A stretch of DNA of 64,000 bases. Origin: Pseudomonas sp. QS1027 (GTDB lineage: Bacteria > Pseudomonadota > Gammaproteobacteria > Pseudomonadales > Pseudomonadaceae). The translations under genes were made by a program, and so were the position numbers. The DNA is taken from contig NZ_PHSU01000016.1 in NCBI RefSeq assembly GCF_002814235.1, forward strand, positions 62,001 to 126,000. Direction: 5' to 3'. Shown here in pieces: positions 1-8,108 of this stretch. Positions within the stretch are counted from its first letter, which is position 1; each line of letters starts with the position of its first letter. The notes beneath the pieces were generated by a model. That model searched no databases, was not told the DNA's origin, and saw only the letters and a program-made list of their open reading frames with translations.

Positions 1-630
1 ACCCGCCACCCGTTCAAGCTCGCCGTTCTCGATCAGGTGAGTGATGCGCCCGTTCAACAGACCCGGGCACTGCTCGCGGGTCACCGTGGCAATGAACTGC
101 AGCTTGTGGCCGTGCCCGGCCAGGTAATCGCGCCCGGCCAGGCCGGCGATCAGTTCCCGATAAGCCAGCTCCGTCGCCTCGCGGGCACTGTAGACCAGGA
201 TAATCCGCTCGAAGCGCTCCCAGACCTCGAAATCCTGCAGGATCGACAGGAACGGCGCGATACCGGTGCCGGTGGCCAGCAGCCAGAGGTCACGCCCGTC
301 GACGAAACGGTCCAGGGTCAGGTAACCGAACGCCTGCTTGTCGACCAGCAAGGTGTCGCCCTCGCGCAGGCGACTCAGCTCGCTGGTGAATTCGCCCCCG
401 GGCACGACGATGGAAAAGAACTCGAGGAACTCGTCATGGGGCGAGGACACCATCGAATAAGCCCGCCACACCACGCTGCCGTCGGCCTTGCTCACCCCAA
501 GGCGGGCGAACTGGCCGGCGCGAAAACGAAAGCCGGCATCACGACTGGCACGCAAGGTGAACAGGCTGGGCGTCAAGGGCTGGACATCGAGCAGGGCCTG
601 GCGAGTGAACTTCTCGGCGCTGGCAGTCAT
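1..630 (-). CDS. Ferredoxin--NADP+ reductase, FprB-like (3' end outside window)
   Basis: This is a soluble FAD flavoenzyme that moves electrons between NADPH and ferredoxin or flavodoxin. The first 210 codons are present; family members have about 258 residues, so roughly the last 48 lie beyond the left edge. The protein starts MTASAEKFTRQ. It carries the FAD-binding signature RAYSMVSSP near residue 55 and the NADP-binding segment LWLLATGTGIAPFLS near residue 115. The N-terminus matches the second Pseudomonas Fpr type rather than the FinR-linked FprA as I recall them. It is divergent from the luxR gene across a 418-bp AT-rich gap. Family assignment is firm; the physiological partner is not shown by the sequence. 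Confidence 0.93.
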   Translation of the reverse strand, partial: MTASAEKFTRQALLDVQPLTPSLFTLRASRDAGFRFRAGQFARLGVSKADGSVVWRAYSMVSSPHDEFLEFFSIVVPGGEFTSELSRLREGDTLLVDKQAFGYLTLDRFVDGRDLWLLATGTGIAPFLSILQDFEVWERFERIILVYSAREATELAYRELIAGLAGRDYLAGHGHKLQFIATVTREQCPGLLNGRITHLIENGELERVAG

Positions 631-1048
631 GGCGTTCTCCGTGCGGCAGTGAACGTCAGTGTCGCGCAAAGAGCCACAGAGAAACACCGATGGTTTGTAG
701 TGGTATAGGATTTTTAAAAAACCTGTACATATCTAAAGCGCACGTACACACCCCATCAAAAACAATATCTTATATATAGAATGCCCCTGTATTTAATAAG
801 CACTCAAAAAAAGAACACTTGTGCAACATGAAGAAAAGCCATTTCCAGGCGGACATGTTTCACGAGAACAGCGCCCAAAATGATAGCAAAACGCCCTCAA
901 CTACAGTACAACAGGCGATAAGTGCGGGGTTTGAAAGACTATAAAAATATCGGCTGGGGACCAAAAAATATCGGCCCCTACTGTGGATATTTCCTACACT
1001 ACTTCCGTCACCTTCGACCGTTACACGCAATCACGGAAGGGCACCTCA
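631..1048. other. AT-rich divergent intergenic region
   Basis: This gap separates the reductase gene from the luxR-type gene and is much more AT-rich than its flanks. It holds presumed promoters for both, for example the TATATA-rich stretch near 770-780. It also holds a possible 38-codon ORF (828-944) and a 12-bp direct repeat AAAAATATCGGC at 943-954 and 964-975. The repeat copies start 21 bp apart, about two helical turns, just upstream of luxR. No lux box is recognisable. Confidence 0.5.
828..944 (+). CDS. Possible 38-residue small ORF upstream of luxR
   Basis: The reading frame is ATG to TAA, 38 residues, starting MKKSHFQADMFHENS and ending FERL. It has no signal peptide or recognisable motif. 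No convincing Shine-Dalgarno precedes the ATG; the upstream bases are CTTGTGCAAC. It sits in an AT-rich region where chance ORFs are less likely to be long. It could equally be untranslated leader of the luxR gene. I do not recognise it. Confidence 0.2.
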   Translation: MKKSHFQADMFHENSAQNDSKTPSTTVQQAISAGFERL

Positions 1049-1762
1049 ATGGAGAACTGGCAGGACAATCAACTGCATCAGCTCATGAGTGAAAAAGAAG
1101 AACAGGCAATCTTCAATGCAGTTTTCAATCTGGCCATGCAAATAGGTTTCACCTACGCATCATTCAGAATAACCACTCTACTCGGAAGCCACCAAACAAA
1201 CAGCACAGACTTCAACAACTATCCAAACGAATGGAACAGATGCTACCAACGCAACAACTACCAAACGGTCGACCCGCTGGTGTTCCACTGTCATCGTTCG
1301 GTATTCCCGATCCTCTGGTCCCCGGAGGTCTTTCAATCCACTCCGACACTATGGAGAGACATGCAAGAGCATGGGTTGAGACAAGGATGCTCACAGTCAG
1401 TCCATGACGTTCGCGGTATCGTCAGCACCTTGAGCCTGGCGCGCAATTCGGTCCCGATTACCACCGACGAGTTCTACAGCAAGGCCGGGCAAGTGCTCTG
1501 GCTGTGCAACTGGCTGCATTCCGCGCTGGCAGACAAGCTGCTGCCGACCCCACGGTTGGACAACAGCTACCCGTTGTCGCCGCGCGAAGCCGAGATCATG
1601 AAGTGGACCGCGGAAGGCAAGACTGCCTCCGAGATTGCCGACATCCTGCACCTGACAACGCGCACCGTGGGCTTTCACATGAGTACCATCATGAGGAAGT
1701 TCGGGGTCAACAACAAAGCCTCCGCCGTCTTGTGTGCCGCCAAATCAGGACTGCTTTTCTGA
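1049..1762 (+). CDS. LuxR-family AHL-responsive regulator (solo)
   Basis: This 237-residue quorum-sensing regulator has an N-terminal autoinducer-binding domain and a C-terminal GerE helix-turn-helix (about residues 172-235, YPLSPREAEIMKW...TASEIA). Signal-pocket residues fit the canonical AHL pattern: NYPNEWNRCYQRNN provides Y, W and Y at TraR 53/57/61 spacing, then DP (70/71) and W (85). The usual Gly in the HG motif is Asp (SVHDVRG). ATG 1049 was chosen over the in-frame GTG at 983 because GGAAGGG lies 8 bp upstream of it and 237 residues is the normal family length. No luxI synthase gene occurs in the window, so it is a solo here. The W/Y pair argues against the plant-signal (PsoR/OryR) subgroup. 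Confidence 0.9.
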   Translation: MENWQDNQLHQLMSEKEEQAIFNAVFNLAMQIGFTYASFRITTLLGSHQTNSTDFNNYPNEWNRCYQRNNYQTVDPLVFHCHRSVFPILWSPEVFQSTPTLWRDMQEHGLRQGCSQSVHDVRGIVSTLSLARNSVPITTDEFYSKAGQVLWLCNWLHSALADKLLPTPRLDNSYPLSPREAEIMKWTAEGKTASEIADILHLTTRTVGFHMSTIMRKFGVNNKASAVLCAAKSGLLF

Positions 1763-1911
1763 ACGAGCAAGGACCGCATCCGGCAGAGGGATCTGCCATC
1801 AGAAGAAGCAGGCAATCGGCGACAAACCCACGTAAAATCCTTCGATTCTTCTATTCCCGCTTGTCCTGTCCTAACCTGTGACGAGGCAACATCGACGCTC
1901 CAGAGTCCTCC

Positions 1912-3036
1912 ATGCCCCTGCTAGAAAGCCCGTTTGCCCGACTCGACCTGATCCGCCAGCCCGAACAACAGAACGAGCCCCTGCAAGCCTTCGATGCCGC
2001 GGATGAGTATCTGCTCGCGCACCTGGCCGAACAGGGCGTGTCGGCCGAGACCCGGGTGCTGGTGCTCAACGACAGCTTCGGCGCCCTGGCCAGCAGCCTC
2101 GCCGGACAGGTCCGGGTGACCAGCAGCGGCGACTCGTTCCTCGGCGCCCTGGCGCTGGAAAAGAACCTGGTGCGCAACGGCCAGGCCTTCGACGCCGTGC
2201 ATCATGTGCCCGCCAGCGAGGCCTGGACCGGGCCATTCGACCGGGTATTGATCCGGGTTCCGAAGACCCTCGCATTGCTGGAAGAACAGCTGATTCGCCT
2301 GCAAGGCCAACTGGCCCCGGGCGCCCAGGTGATCGCCAGCGCCATGATCAAGCACTTGCCCCGGGCTGCCGGCGATCTGCTGGAGCGTTATATCGGCCCG
2401 GTGCAGGCGTCCCTGGCGGTGAAAAAGGCCCGCCTGCTGATCGCCACGCCCGAGGCACGGGAACCGGCCGTATCGCCCTACCCGACGCGTTACCGGCTCG
2501 ACGAACCGGCCATCGAGCTGCTCAACCACGCCAATGTGTTCTGCCGCGAAGGCCTGGACATCGGCACCCGGGCGTTCCTGCCTCATCTGCCGGGCAACCT
2601 GGGCAGCGCGCAGGTCGCGGACCTGGGTTGCGGCAACGGCGTGCTGGCCATCGCCAGCGCCCTGCAAAATCCCCAGGCCCGGTACACGCTGGTGGACGAG
2701 TCGTTCATGGCCGTGCAGTCGGCGCGGGAAAACTGGCAGGCCACGCTGGGCGAGCGCGAAGCCGTGATACGGGCTGGCGACGGGCTGGCCGGGCAAGCCC
2801 CGCAATCACTGGACGTGGTGTTGTGCAACCCGCCCTTCCACCAGCAGCAGGTGGTCGGCGACTTCCTCGCCTGGCGGATGTTCCAGCAGGCGCGAGAAGC
2901 CCTGGTGGTGGGCGGCGCGCTGTATATCGTCGGTAACCGCCACCTGGGCTATCACAGCAAGCTCGCGCGGTTGTTCCGCGGTGTCGAACAAGTGGCGGCG
3001 ACGCCCAAGTTCGTGATTCTCAAGGCGCGCAAGTAA
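1912..3036 (+). CDS. rlmG: 23S rRNA (guanine1835-N2)-methyltransferase RlmG
   Basis: RlmG uses S-adenosylmethionine to methylate G1835 of 23S rRNA. The 374-residue protein has the family's two-part architecture: an N-terminal degenerate methyltransferase-like domain and a C-terminal catalytic domain. The latter has the SAM-binding motif DLGCGNG (residues 237-243) and the N2-guanine methylase motif NPPFH (306-310). Length equals that of the E. coli protein (YgjO). It is transcribed alone; a REP palindrome follows it. Nothing is unusual. Confidence 0.95.
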   Translation: MPLLESPFARLDLIRQPEQQNEPLQAFDAADEYLLAHLAEQGVSAETRVLVLNDSFGALASSLAGQVRVTSSGDSFLGALALEKNLVRNGQAFDAVHHVPASEAWTGPFDRVLIRVPKTLALLEEQLIRLQGQLAPGAQVIASAMIKHLPRAAGDLLERYIGPVQASLAVKKARLLIATPEAREPAVSPYPTRYRLDEPAIELLNHANVFCREGLDIGTRAFLPHLPGNLGSAQVADLGCGNGVLAIASALQNPQARYTLVDESFMAVQSARENWQATLGEREAVIRAGDGLAGQAPQSLDVVLCNPPFHQQQVVGDFLAWRMFQQAREALVVGGALYIVGNRHLGYHSKLARLFRGVEQVAATPKFVILKARK

Positions 3037-3050
3037 CCGAACGTCAAAAG

Positions 3051-3141
3051 CTTCGCGGGCAAGCCTTGCTCCTACAGTTTGATGTCGTACGCAGAGTCTG
3101 TGTTCGGCACCGTACTGTAGGAGCAGGGCCTGCCCGCGAAA
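3051..3141. repeat. REP/REPIN palindrome, CGCGGGCAAG type
   Basis: Inverted arms CTTCGCGGGCAAGCCTTGCT (from 3051) and its near complement ending GCCTGCCCGCGAA (to about 3140) flank a short spacer, with TGTAGGAGCA at the arm bases. This is the class built on CGCGGGCAAG, different from the GCCGGCTTGCTGGCGAT class found elsewhere in the window. It lies between rlmG and the convergent oxidase operon, where it could act as a transcript end. Confidence 0.8.
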
Positions 3142-3169
3142 GGGCCCTCAAGACCGCCAAAAAAGTTGG

Positions 3170-3337
3170 CTAGTGCGTGGTCATCCCTGCCGCCTTCATG
3201 AACAGCCGCATCAGGCTCGCGACCACGAACAACGCCAGCACGCTCCCCGTCCAGATAATCACCAGCCAGCCAATACGTTGCCAGAGCGGTTTCTTCTCAG
3301 CCGCTTCGATCTCCTGCAAAGAAGGTTTGCCTGCCAT
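3170..3337 (-). CDS. DUF2474 small membrane protein, oxidase-associated
   Basis: The 55-residue protein starts MAGKPSLQEIEAAEKK and has one predicted transmembrane helix (about residues 22-42, IGWLVIIWTGSVLALFVVAS). It follows cioB by 27 bp in the same operon. DUF2474 proteins are typically encoded behind cyanide-insensitive bd-type oxidase genes. By analogy with CydX they are probably small accessory subunits of the oxidase in the inner membrane. The family match and position are strong; the function is inference. Confidence 0.8.
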   Translation of the reverse strand: MAGKPSLQEIEAAEKKPLWQRIGWLVIIWTGSVLALFVVASLMRLFMKAAGMTTH

Positions 3338-3364
3338 GACCCCAGTCCTCGTCTTTCAAGCGCC

Positions 3365-4372
3365 CTAGTGATAACCGTCTTCGTGGGTCACCTTGCCGCG
3401 GAACACATAGTAGCTCCAGAAGGTGTAACCCAGGATGAACGGGATGATGAACAGCGTCCCCACCAGCATGAAGCCCTGGCTTTGCGGCGGCGCGGCGGCG
3501 TCCCAGATCGAAATGGACGGCGGCACGATATTCGGCCACAGGCTGATGCCCAAGCCGCTATACCCCAGGAAAATCAGCGCCAGGGTCAGCAGGAACGGCG
3601 TGTAGTGGGCGTTACGCGCCACCGCCCGGAGCAAACCGTACAGCGTCACCAGCACCAGGATCGGCACCGGCAGGAACCAGAACAGGTTAGGCAGGGTAAA
3701 CCAGCGCGCGGCGATCTCGGCATGGGCCAGGGGCGTCCAGAGACTGACCACCCCGATCACCGCCAACACCACATAGGCAAGCGGCCGCGCCAGGTCGTGC
3801 ATCTGCTCCTGCAACTTGCCCTCGGTCTTCATGATCAGCCAGGTGCAGCCGAGCAAGGCATAGGCCACCACCAGCGCCACGCCGCAGAACAGCGTGAAGG
3901 GCGTCAGCCAGTCCAGCGAGCCGCCGGCAAACTGGCGGTTGACCACCGGAATGCCATCGATGAAAGCCCCCAGCGCCACGCCCTGGAAGAAGGTCGCGGT
4001 CAGTGAGCCACCGATAAACGCCTTGTCCCAGATATGCCGCTTGTGCTCCTTGGCCTTGAAACGGAACTCGAAGGCCACGCCGCGGAAGATCAGCCCGATC
4101 AGCATCAGGATCAACGGCAGGTAGAGCGCCGACAGCACCACCGAATAGGCCAGCGGAAACGCGCCGAACAACGCCGCGCCACCGAGCACCAACCAGGTTT
4201 CGTTGCCGTCCCAGACCGGCGCGACGGTGTTCATCATCACATCGCGGTCACGGTCGTCCTTGATGAAGGGGAAGAGAATGCCGATCCCCAGGTCGAACCC
4301 ATCCATGACCACGTACATCATGATGCCGAAGATGATGATCACGGCCCAGATCAGCGGAAGATCAATACCCAT
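3365..4372 (-). CDS. cioB: Cyanide-insensitive bd-type quinol oxidase subunit II
   Basis: Subunit II of the cytochrome bd family oxidase, an inner-membrane enzyme reducing O2 with quinol electrons. The 335-residue protein has 8-9 hydrophobic helices and the family N-terminal signature YVVMDGFDLGIGILFPF followed by PVWDGNETWLVLGG. It starts 3 bp after the cioA stop codon, so the two are one transcript. Length and the companion short-Q-loop subunit I indicate the CIO subtype rather than high-affinity CydAB. Confidence 0.95.
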   Translation of the reverse strand: MGIDLPLIWAVIIIFGIMMYVVMDGFDLGIGILFPFIKDDRDRDVMMNTVAPVWDGNETWLVLGGAALFGAFPLAYSVVLSALYLPLILMLIGLIFRGVAFEFRFKAKEHKRHIWDKAFIGGSLTATFFQGVALGAFIDGIPVVNRQFAGGSLDWLTPFTLFCGVALVVAYALLGCTWLIMKTEGKLQEQMHDLARPLAYVVLAVIGVVSLWTPLAHAEIAARWFTLPNLFWFLPVPILVLVTLYGLLRAVARNAHYTPFLLTLALIFLGYSGLGISLWPNIVPPSISIWDAAAPPQSQGFMLVGTLFIIPFILGYTFWSYYVFRGKVTHEDGYH

Positions 4373-4375
4373 GAC

Positions 4376-5809
4376 TCAGTTCCCCTTGTTCAGGTGGTGA
4401 GCGTCTTCGGCGCCATCATCGGCGGCGGAGAGCGGACGGGCCGGTGTGCGTTGCTGGCCGGGACCACCGTGGTTCGACTCGGCCCCCTCGTTGGTTTTCG
4501 GCCCTTTGCGCACCAGGCGCATCATGTAGCCCAGACCGGCACCGAACAGCGAGAAATAGACCACGACGAACAGCGCCAGGGTGATGCTCATCTGTATCAA
4601 CGTGTGCCCGGACGAGGCATCCGCCGTGCGCATCAGGCCGTAGACCACCCAGGGCTGACGACCGATTTCGGTAGTGAACCAGCCGGCCAGGATCGCGATC
4701 AGGCCCGAAGGTCCCATCCACAGCGCCAGGTACAGGAAAGTACGGTTGCTGTAGAGGCGATCACGCTTGCGCAGCCACAGGCTCCAGAGCCCGGTGAAGA
4801 TCATCAGGAAACCCAGACCGACCATGACCCGGAACGACCAGAACACAATGGTCGAATTCGGTCGGTCCTCCGGTGGGAACTCCTTGAGGGCCGGCACCTG
4901 CTTGTCCAGGCTATGGGTCAGGATCAGGCTGCCCAGGTAGGGAATCTCCACGGCGAAGCGGGTCTTCTCGGCCTTCATGTCCGGCAGGCCGAAGAGGATC
5001 AGCGGGGTCGGTTCGTTGCCGACGTTTTCCCAGTGGCCTTCGATGGCGGCAATCTTTGCCGGCTGGTGCTTGAGGGTGTTGAGGCCGTGGAAGTCACCGA
5101 TCACCGCCTGGATCGGCGCGACGATCAGCGCCATCCACATGGCCATCGAGAGCATGGTGCGGATCGCCGGATTATCGCGCCCGCGCAACAGGTGCCAGGC
5201 CGCCGACGAGCCGACGAAAAACGCCGTCGCGACAAAGGCCGCCGTGGCCATGTGCATCAGCCGATAAGGGAAGGACGGGTTGAACACCACCGCAAACCAG
5301 TCCACCGGGATCACCCGGCCGTCGATGATTTCGTAGCCCTGGGGCGTCTGCATCCAGCTGTTGGACGAGAGAATCCAGAAGGTCGAGACCAGCGTACCGA
5401 TGGCCACCATCACCGTGGAGAAGAAATGCAGGCCCCGTCCGACACGGTTCCAACCGAACAGCATCACGCCGAGGAAACCGGCTTCGAGGAAGAACGCCGT
5501 GAGCACTTCATAGGTCAGCAGCGGCCCGGTGACCGCGCCGGCGAAGTCGGAGAAGCGACTCCAGTTGGTCCCGAACTGATAGGCCATGACCAACCCGGAG
5601 ACCACGCCCATGCCGAAGTTGACGGCAAAGATCTTCGACCAGAAATGGTACAGATCGCGGTAGGTATCGTTGTGCGTCTTCAGCCACAAGCCTTCGAGTA
5701 CCGCCAGGTAACTCGCCAGGCCGATGGTGATCGCCGGGAACAGGATATGGAAGGAGATGGTAAACGCGAATTGAATTCGGGCGAGATCTAGCGCCTCCAA
5801 ACCGAACAT
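4376..5809 (-). CDS. cioA: Cyanide-insensitive bd-type quinol oxidase subunit I
   Basis: The catalytic haem-carrying subunit of the terminal oxidase has 477 residues, clearly shorter than E. coli CydA (about 522). This fits the short Q-loop of the CIO group. Visible landmarks are the haem-ligand His21 in ISFHILFP, the conserved GRQPWVVYGLMRT block near residue 390, and about nine membrane helices. ATG 5809 was chosen because AGAGGAAG precedes it and the MFGLEALDLAR start is the family norm; the open frame extends 134 codons further upstream without a match. It is the first gene of cioA-cioB-DUF2474. I found no clear ANR box upstream. Confidence 0.95.
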   Translation of the reverse strand: MFGLEALDLARIQFAFTISFHILFPAITIGLASYLAVLEGLWLKTHNDTYRDLYHFWSKIFAVNFGMGVVSGLVMAYQFGTNWSRFSDFAGAVTGPLLTYEVLTAFFLEAGFLGVMLFGWNRVGRGLHFFSTVMVAIGTLVSTFWILSSNSWMQTPQGYEIIDGRVIPVDWFAVVFNPSFPYRLMHMATAAFVATAFFVGSSAAWHLLRGRDNPAIRTMLSMAMWMALIVAPIQAVIGDFHGLNTLKHQPAKIAAIEGHWENVGNEPTPLILFGLPDMKAEKTRFAVEIPYLGSLILTHSLDKQVPALKEFPPEDRPNSTIVFWSFRVMVGLGFLMIFTGLWSLWLRKRDRLYSNRTFLYLALWMGPSGLIAILAGWFTTEIGRQPWVVYGLMRTADASSGHTLIQMSITLALFVVVYFSLFGAGLGYMMRLVRKGPKTNEGAESNHGGPGQQRTPARPLSAADDGAEDAHHLNKGN

Positions 5810-6147
5810 AAGTCTTCCTCTGTCAGGTAATACCGGTTGCCGGCCTGGAGGCCTGCACCACTGCCCCCACGGATATGGAGTGCGGCGAATTCGAATTCGT
5901 TCTTTTAAACCATCGCGACGCAGGGAGCCGGACCCAGGCCAGCGCCAAAAATGGAAGTGACCTGGATCAATCAACGTTGAAAGAGTAGTCCCATTCCGAC
6001 GACCGGGTTGTGTGGTCTTTTGCCGCGTGACAGGTTGCCTCAGGCGCAGATGCCAACTGATCCGGAGAAAACATAGGCAGCTCAGCAACTTTTTGTTACA
6101 CGAGAATGATAATCTGCCTTGTCCCCAGCCCAGACGAGCCCCCCCCG
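5810..6147. other. Divergent promoter region, cio operon / MFS exporter
   Basis: The 338 bp between the cio operon (leftward) and the MFS gene (rightward) contain the leader of cioA with AGAGGAAG. At the right side there is a Fur-box-like sequence overlapping a GATAAT -10 element. I see no gene of its own: the only frames here are upstream extensions of the flanking genes. No convincing TTGAT-N4-ATCAA ANR box was found near cioA. Confidence 0.5.
6102..6120 (+). promoter_or_regulatory. Probable Fur box with overlapping -10 element
   Basis: GAGAATGATAATCTGCCTT matches 13 of 19 positions of the classical Fur consensus GATAATGATAATCATTATC, including an uninterrupted AATGATAATC. GATAAT at 6108-6113 could serve as a -10 hexamer, giving a transcript start about 28 bp before ATG 6148. 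The location fits iron-repressed expression of an EntS-type exporter. No -35 element is obvious. Confidence 0.45.
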
Positions 6148-7410
6148 ATGCCCACCGAGACGCCGTTGCTGTTGCGCCACCACCGTCCTTTCCTGGCTTT
6201 CTGGCTCGCACGGATCTTTACCGCCAGCGGCTTCCAGATGCTCACCGTGGCCATCGGCTGGAACCTCTATCAGTTGACCGGGAACGTCCTGGACCTGGGC
6301 CTGGTGGGGTTGGTGGAGTTCGCTCCGCGGGTGCTGTTCATGCTGCACACCGGGCATGTCGCCGACCGCTACGACCGGCGCAAGGTCGCGGCGCTGTGCC
6401 AGTCGTTGCAGGCACTGATCGCCCTGAGCCTGGCCATCGGCAGTGCGACCAACCATGTGACCCGGGAAATGATCTTTATCCTGGCGTTCCTGCTGGGGGC
6501 GGCACGCTCTTTCGAAATGCCCACCACCCAGGCGCTATTGCCGTCCATCGTCCCGGCGGCACTGTTCCCCCGCGCCGTGGCCGCCGCGCAGTCGGCCCAG
6601 CAACTGGCGACCATCGTCGCCCCGGCTCTCGGAGGCCTGCTCTACGCCCTGGGCAGCGTCTGGGTCTATGGCCCCACCGTGGCCCTGTATGTGATCGCCT
6701 GCTCGCTGATGCTCAATCTGCCGGCGCGGCAGACGCCGCTGAACAAGGGCAAGGCCACCCTGCACTCGCTGTTGGCGGGGATTCGCTTTATCCGCAGTCG
6801 CCCGGATATTCTCGGGGCGATTTCCCTGGACCTGTTCGCCGTGCTGCTGGGCGGCGCCACGGCCCTGCTGCCGGTGTTCGCCAAGGATATCCTGCTGACC
6901 GGCGCCTGGGGCCTGGGCCTGTTGCGCTCGGCCCCGGCGGTGGGCGCCCTGCTGATGTCGCTGTGGCTGGCGCGGTTCCCGGTGGAACGCAAGGTCGGAC
7001 GGATCATGTTCACCGCCGTTGGCGTGTTCGGCGTGGCGACCATCGCCTTCGGCCTGTCGACCTCGTTCTGGTTCTCCCTGGCGGTGCTGGTAGTACTGGG
7101 CGCGGCGGACATGATCAGCATGGTGATCCGCGCGTCCTTCGTGCAGTTGGAAACCCCGGACGAGATGCGCGGCCGGGTCAGTGCCGTGAACGGGCTGTTT
7201 ATCGGCGCCTCCAACCAGCTCGGCGAGTTCGAGTCAGGGCTGACGGCCCACTGGTTCGGCACCGTGCCCGCCGTGGTGATGGGCGGCATCGGCACCCTGG
7301 TGATCACCGGGAGCTGGATGAAACTGTTTCCGACCCTGGCCCGGCGCGATCGCATGCACGAGCTCCCTGGCCAGTCGGAACCGGTGGCCGAGCCTGCGAA
7401 GGTCGCTTAG
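6148..7410 (+). CDS. MFS exporter, EntS-like family
   Basis: The 420-residue major facilitator has about 12 membrane helices. It has an EntS/MFS_3-like layout with the loop-2/3 signature GHVADRYDRRKV and a repeat-junction loop around residue 200. Members export siderophores or other small molecules across the inner membrane; the substrate here is unknown. ATG 6148 is preferred to the in-frame ATG 6106, because the latter lies inside the Fur-box/-10 element. Neither has a strong Shine-Dalgarno. The stop codon overlaps that of the convergent gene by 3 bp. The Fur box suggests a siderophore role, which is inference. Confidence 0.85.
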   Translation: MPTETPLLLRHHRPFLAFWLARIFTASGFQMLTVAIGWNLYQLTGNVLDLGLVGLVEFAPRVLFMLHTGHVADRYDRRKVAALCQSLQALIALSLAIGSATNHVTREMIFILAFLLGAARSFEMPTTQALLPSIVPAALFPRAVAAAQSAQQLATIVAPALGGLLYALGSVWVYGPTVALYVIACSLMLNLPARQTPLNKGKATLHSLLAGIRFIRSRPDILGAISLDLFAVLLGGATALLPVFAKDILLTGAWGLGLLRSAPAVGALLMSLWLARFPVERKVGRIMFTAVGVFGVATIAFGLSTSFWFSLAVLVVLGAADMISMVIRASFVQLETPDEMRGRVSAVNGLFIGASNQLGEFESGLTAHWFGTVPAVVMGGIGTLVITGSWMKLFPTLARRDRMHELPGQSEPVAEPAKVA

Positions 7411-7859
7411 TAGACGGCGATCTGAATTTCCGCACCCTTGGTCTGCACCGGCGCCGTCAGTGAACGATCGGCGACGACGAACGTGCCGACCTCCTGGCTG
7501 TCCAGCTCAAACACATAGCTGAATTTGTAACCCACCACCTTGCCGCTGGTGCAAGGCACGAACGGCCGCTGGAATTCGCAGAGTGAACTGCGCGAGGCGT
7601 ATTGCAGGGGGACGCCGTTGAGAAAGGCCATCAGACCGTGGCCATAGCCCGACTCCACCACCGTCACGGTGATCGGCCCGCGATGGGCGCATTGGGTTTG
7701 CGTGCGACCGTCGGACACGTCCTCGACACAGCCCTTGGACACCACCGTATAGAGGGCCACGCCGATCAGCGGCTGGGCCGGTGCGGCAGACGCCGTCAGC
7801 ACCGTACTGGCCATCACGAGGCCCATGCCCAGGGCCAGACTCTTCACTCGACTGCTCAT
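7407..7859 (-). CDS. Hypothetical secreted protein, four cysteines
   Basis: I do not recognise this 150-residue protein. It starts MSSRVKSLALGMGLVMAS and has a signal peptide probably cut after ASAAPA. The mature part is small and beta-rich in appearance, with four cysteines in two pairs (KGCVED / TQCAHRG and SSLCEFQ / VPCTSGK), suggesting two disulfides in the periplasm. ATG 7859 is supported by GGAGGG 6-8 bp upstream; the frame stays open 44 codons further upstream but without a ribosome site. It is convergent with the MFS gene and the stop codons overlap. Confidence 0.75.
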   Translation of the reverse strand: MSSRVKSLALGMGLVMASTVLTASAAPAQPLIGVALYTVVSKGCVEDVSDGRTQTQCAHRGPITVTVVESGYGHGLMAFLNGVPLQYASRSSLCEFQRPFVPCTSGKVVGYKFSYVFELDSQEVGTFVVADRSLTAPVQTKGAEIQIAVY

Positions 7860-8108
7860 AAATCCCTCCGAAAGGAGCCTGCAGTATGCCTTATGGACCC
7901 GGCGACGACATCGGTGCCCGGCATGCGCAGAAGTTTTTTGCTGATGTCCTGGCATCTTGCTTGCAACGCGCAGCCAACCGGCACAAACCACTGGTATGAT
8001 GCGCGGCTTTTTTCCACAGACAGAAGCTCATCAGGCCGCTAGAGTCTGTGCTTGGTTGTTTGGGGATCGATTCATTCACGGCGCCGAGTGCGCCACGGGG
8101 GAGCAGAG

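Noticed and set aside
983-1048. GTG 983 as start of the LuxR-type regulator
   Set aside because: No ribosome site there; ATG 1049 has GGAAGGG at good spacing and gives the normal family length.
4034-5791. A 585-codon open frame on the plus strand opposite cioA/cioB
   Set aside because: It is antisense to two well-recognised membrane-protein genes; its translation is His/Gln/Arg/Asp-rich low complexity, the usual shadow of high-GC coding sequence.
5810-6101. ANR/Fnr box controlling the cio operon
   Set aside because: Partial TTGAT and ATCAA words occur near 5965-5980 but not in the TTGAT-N4-ATCAA arrangement.
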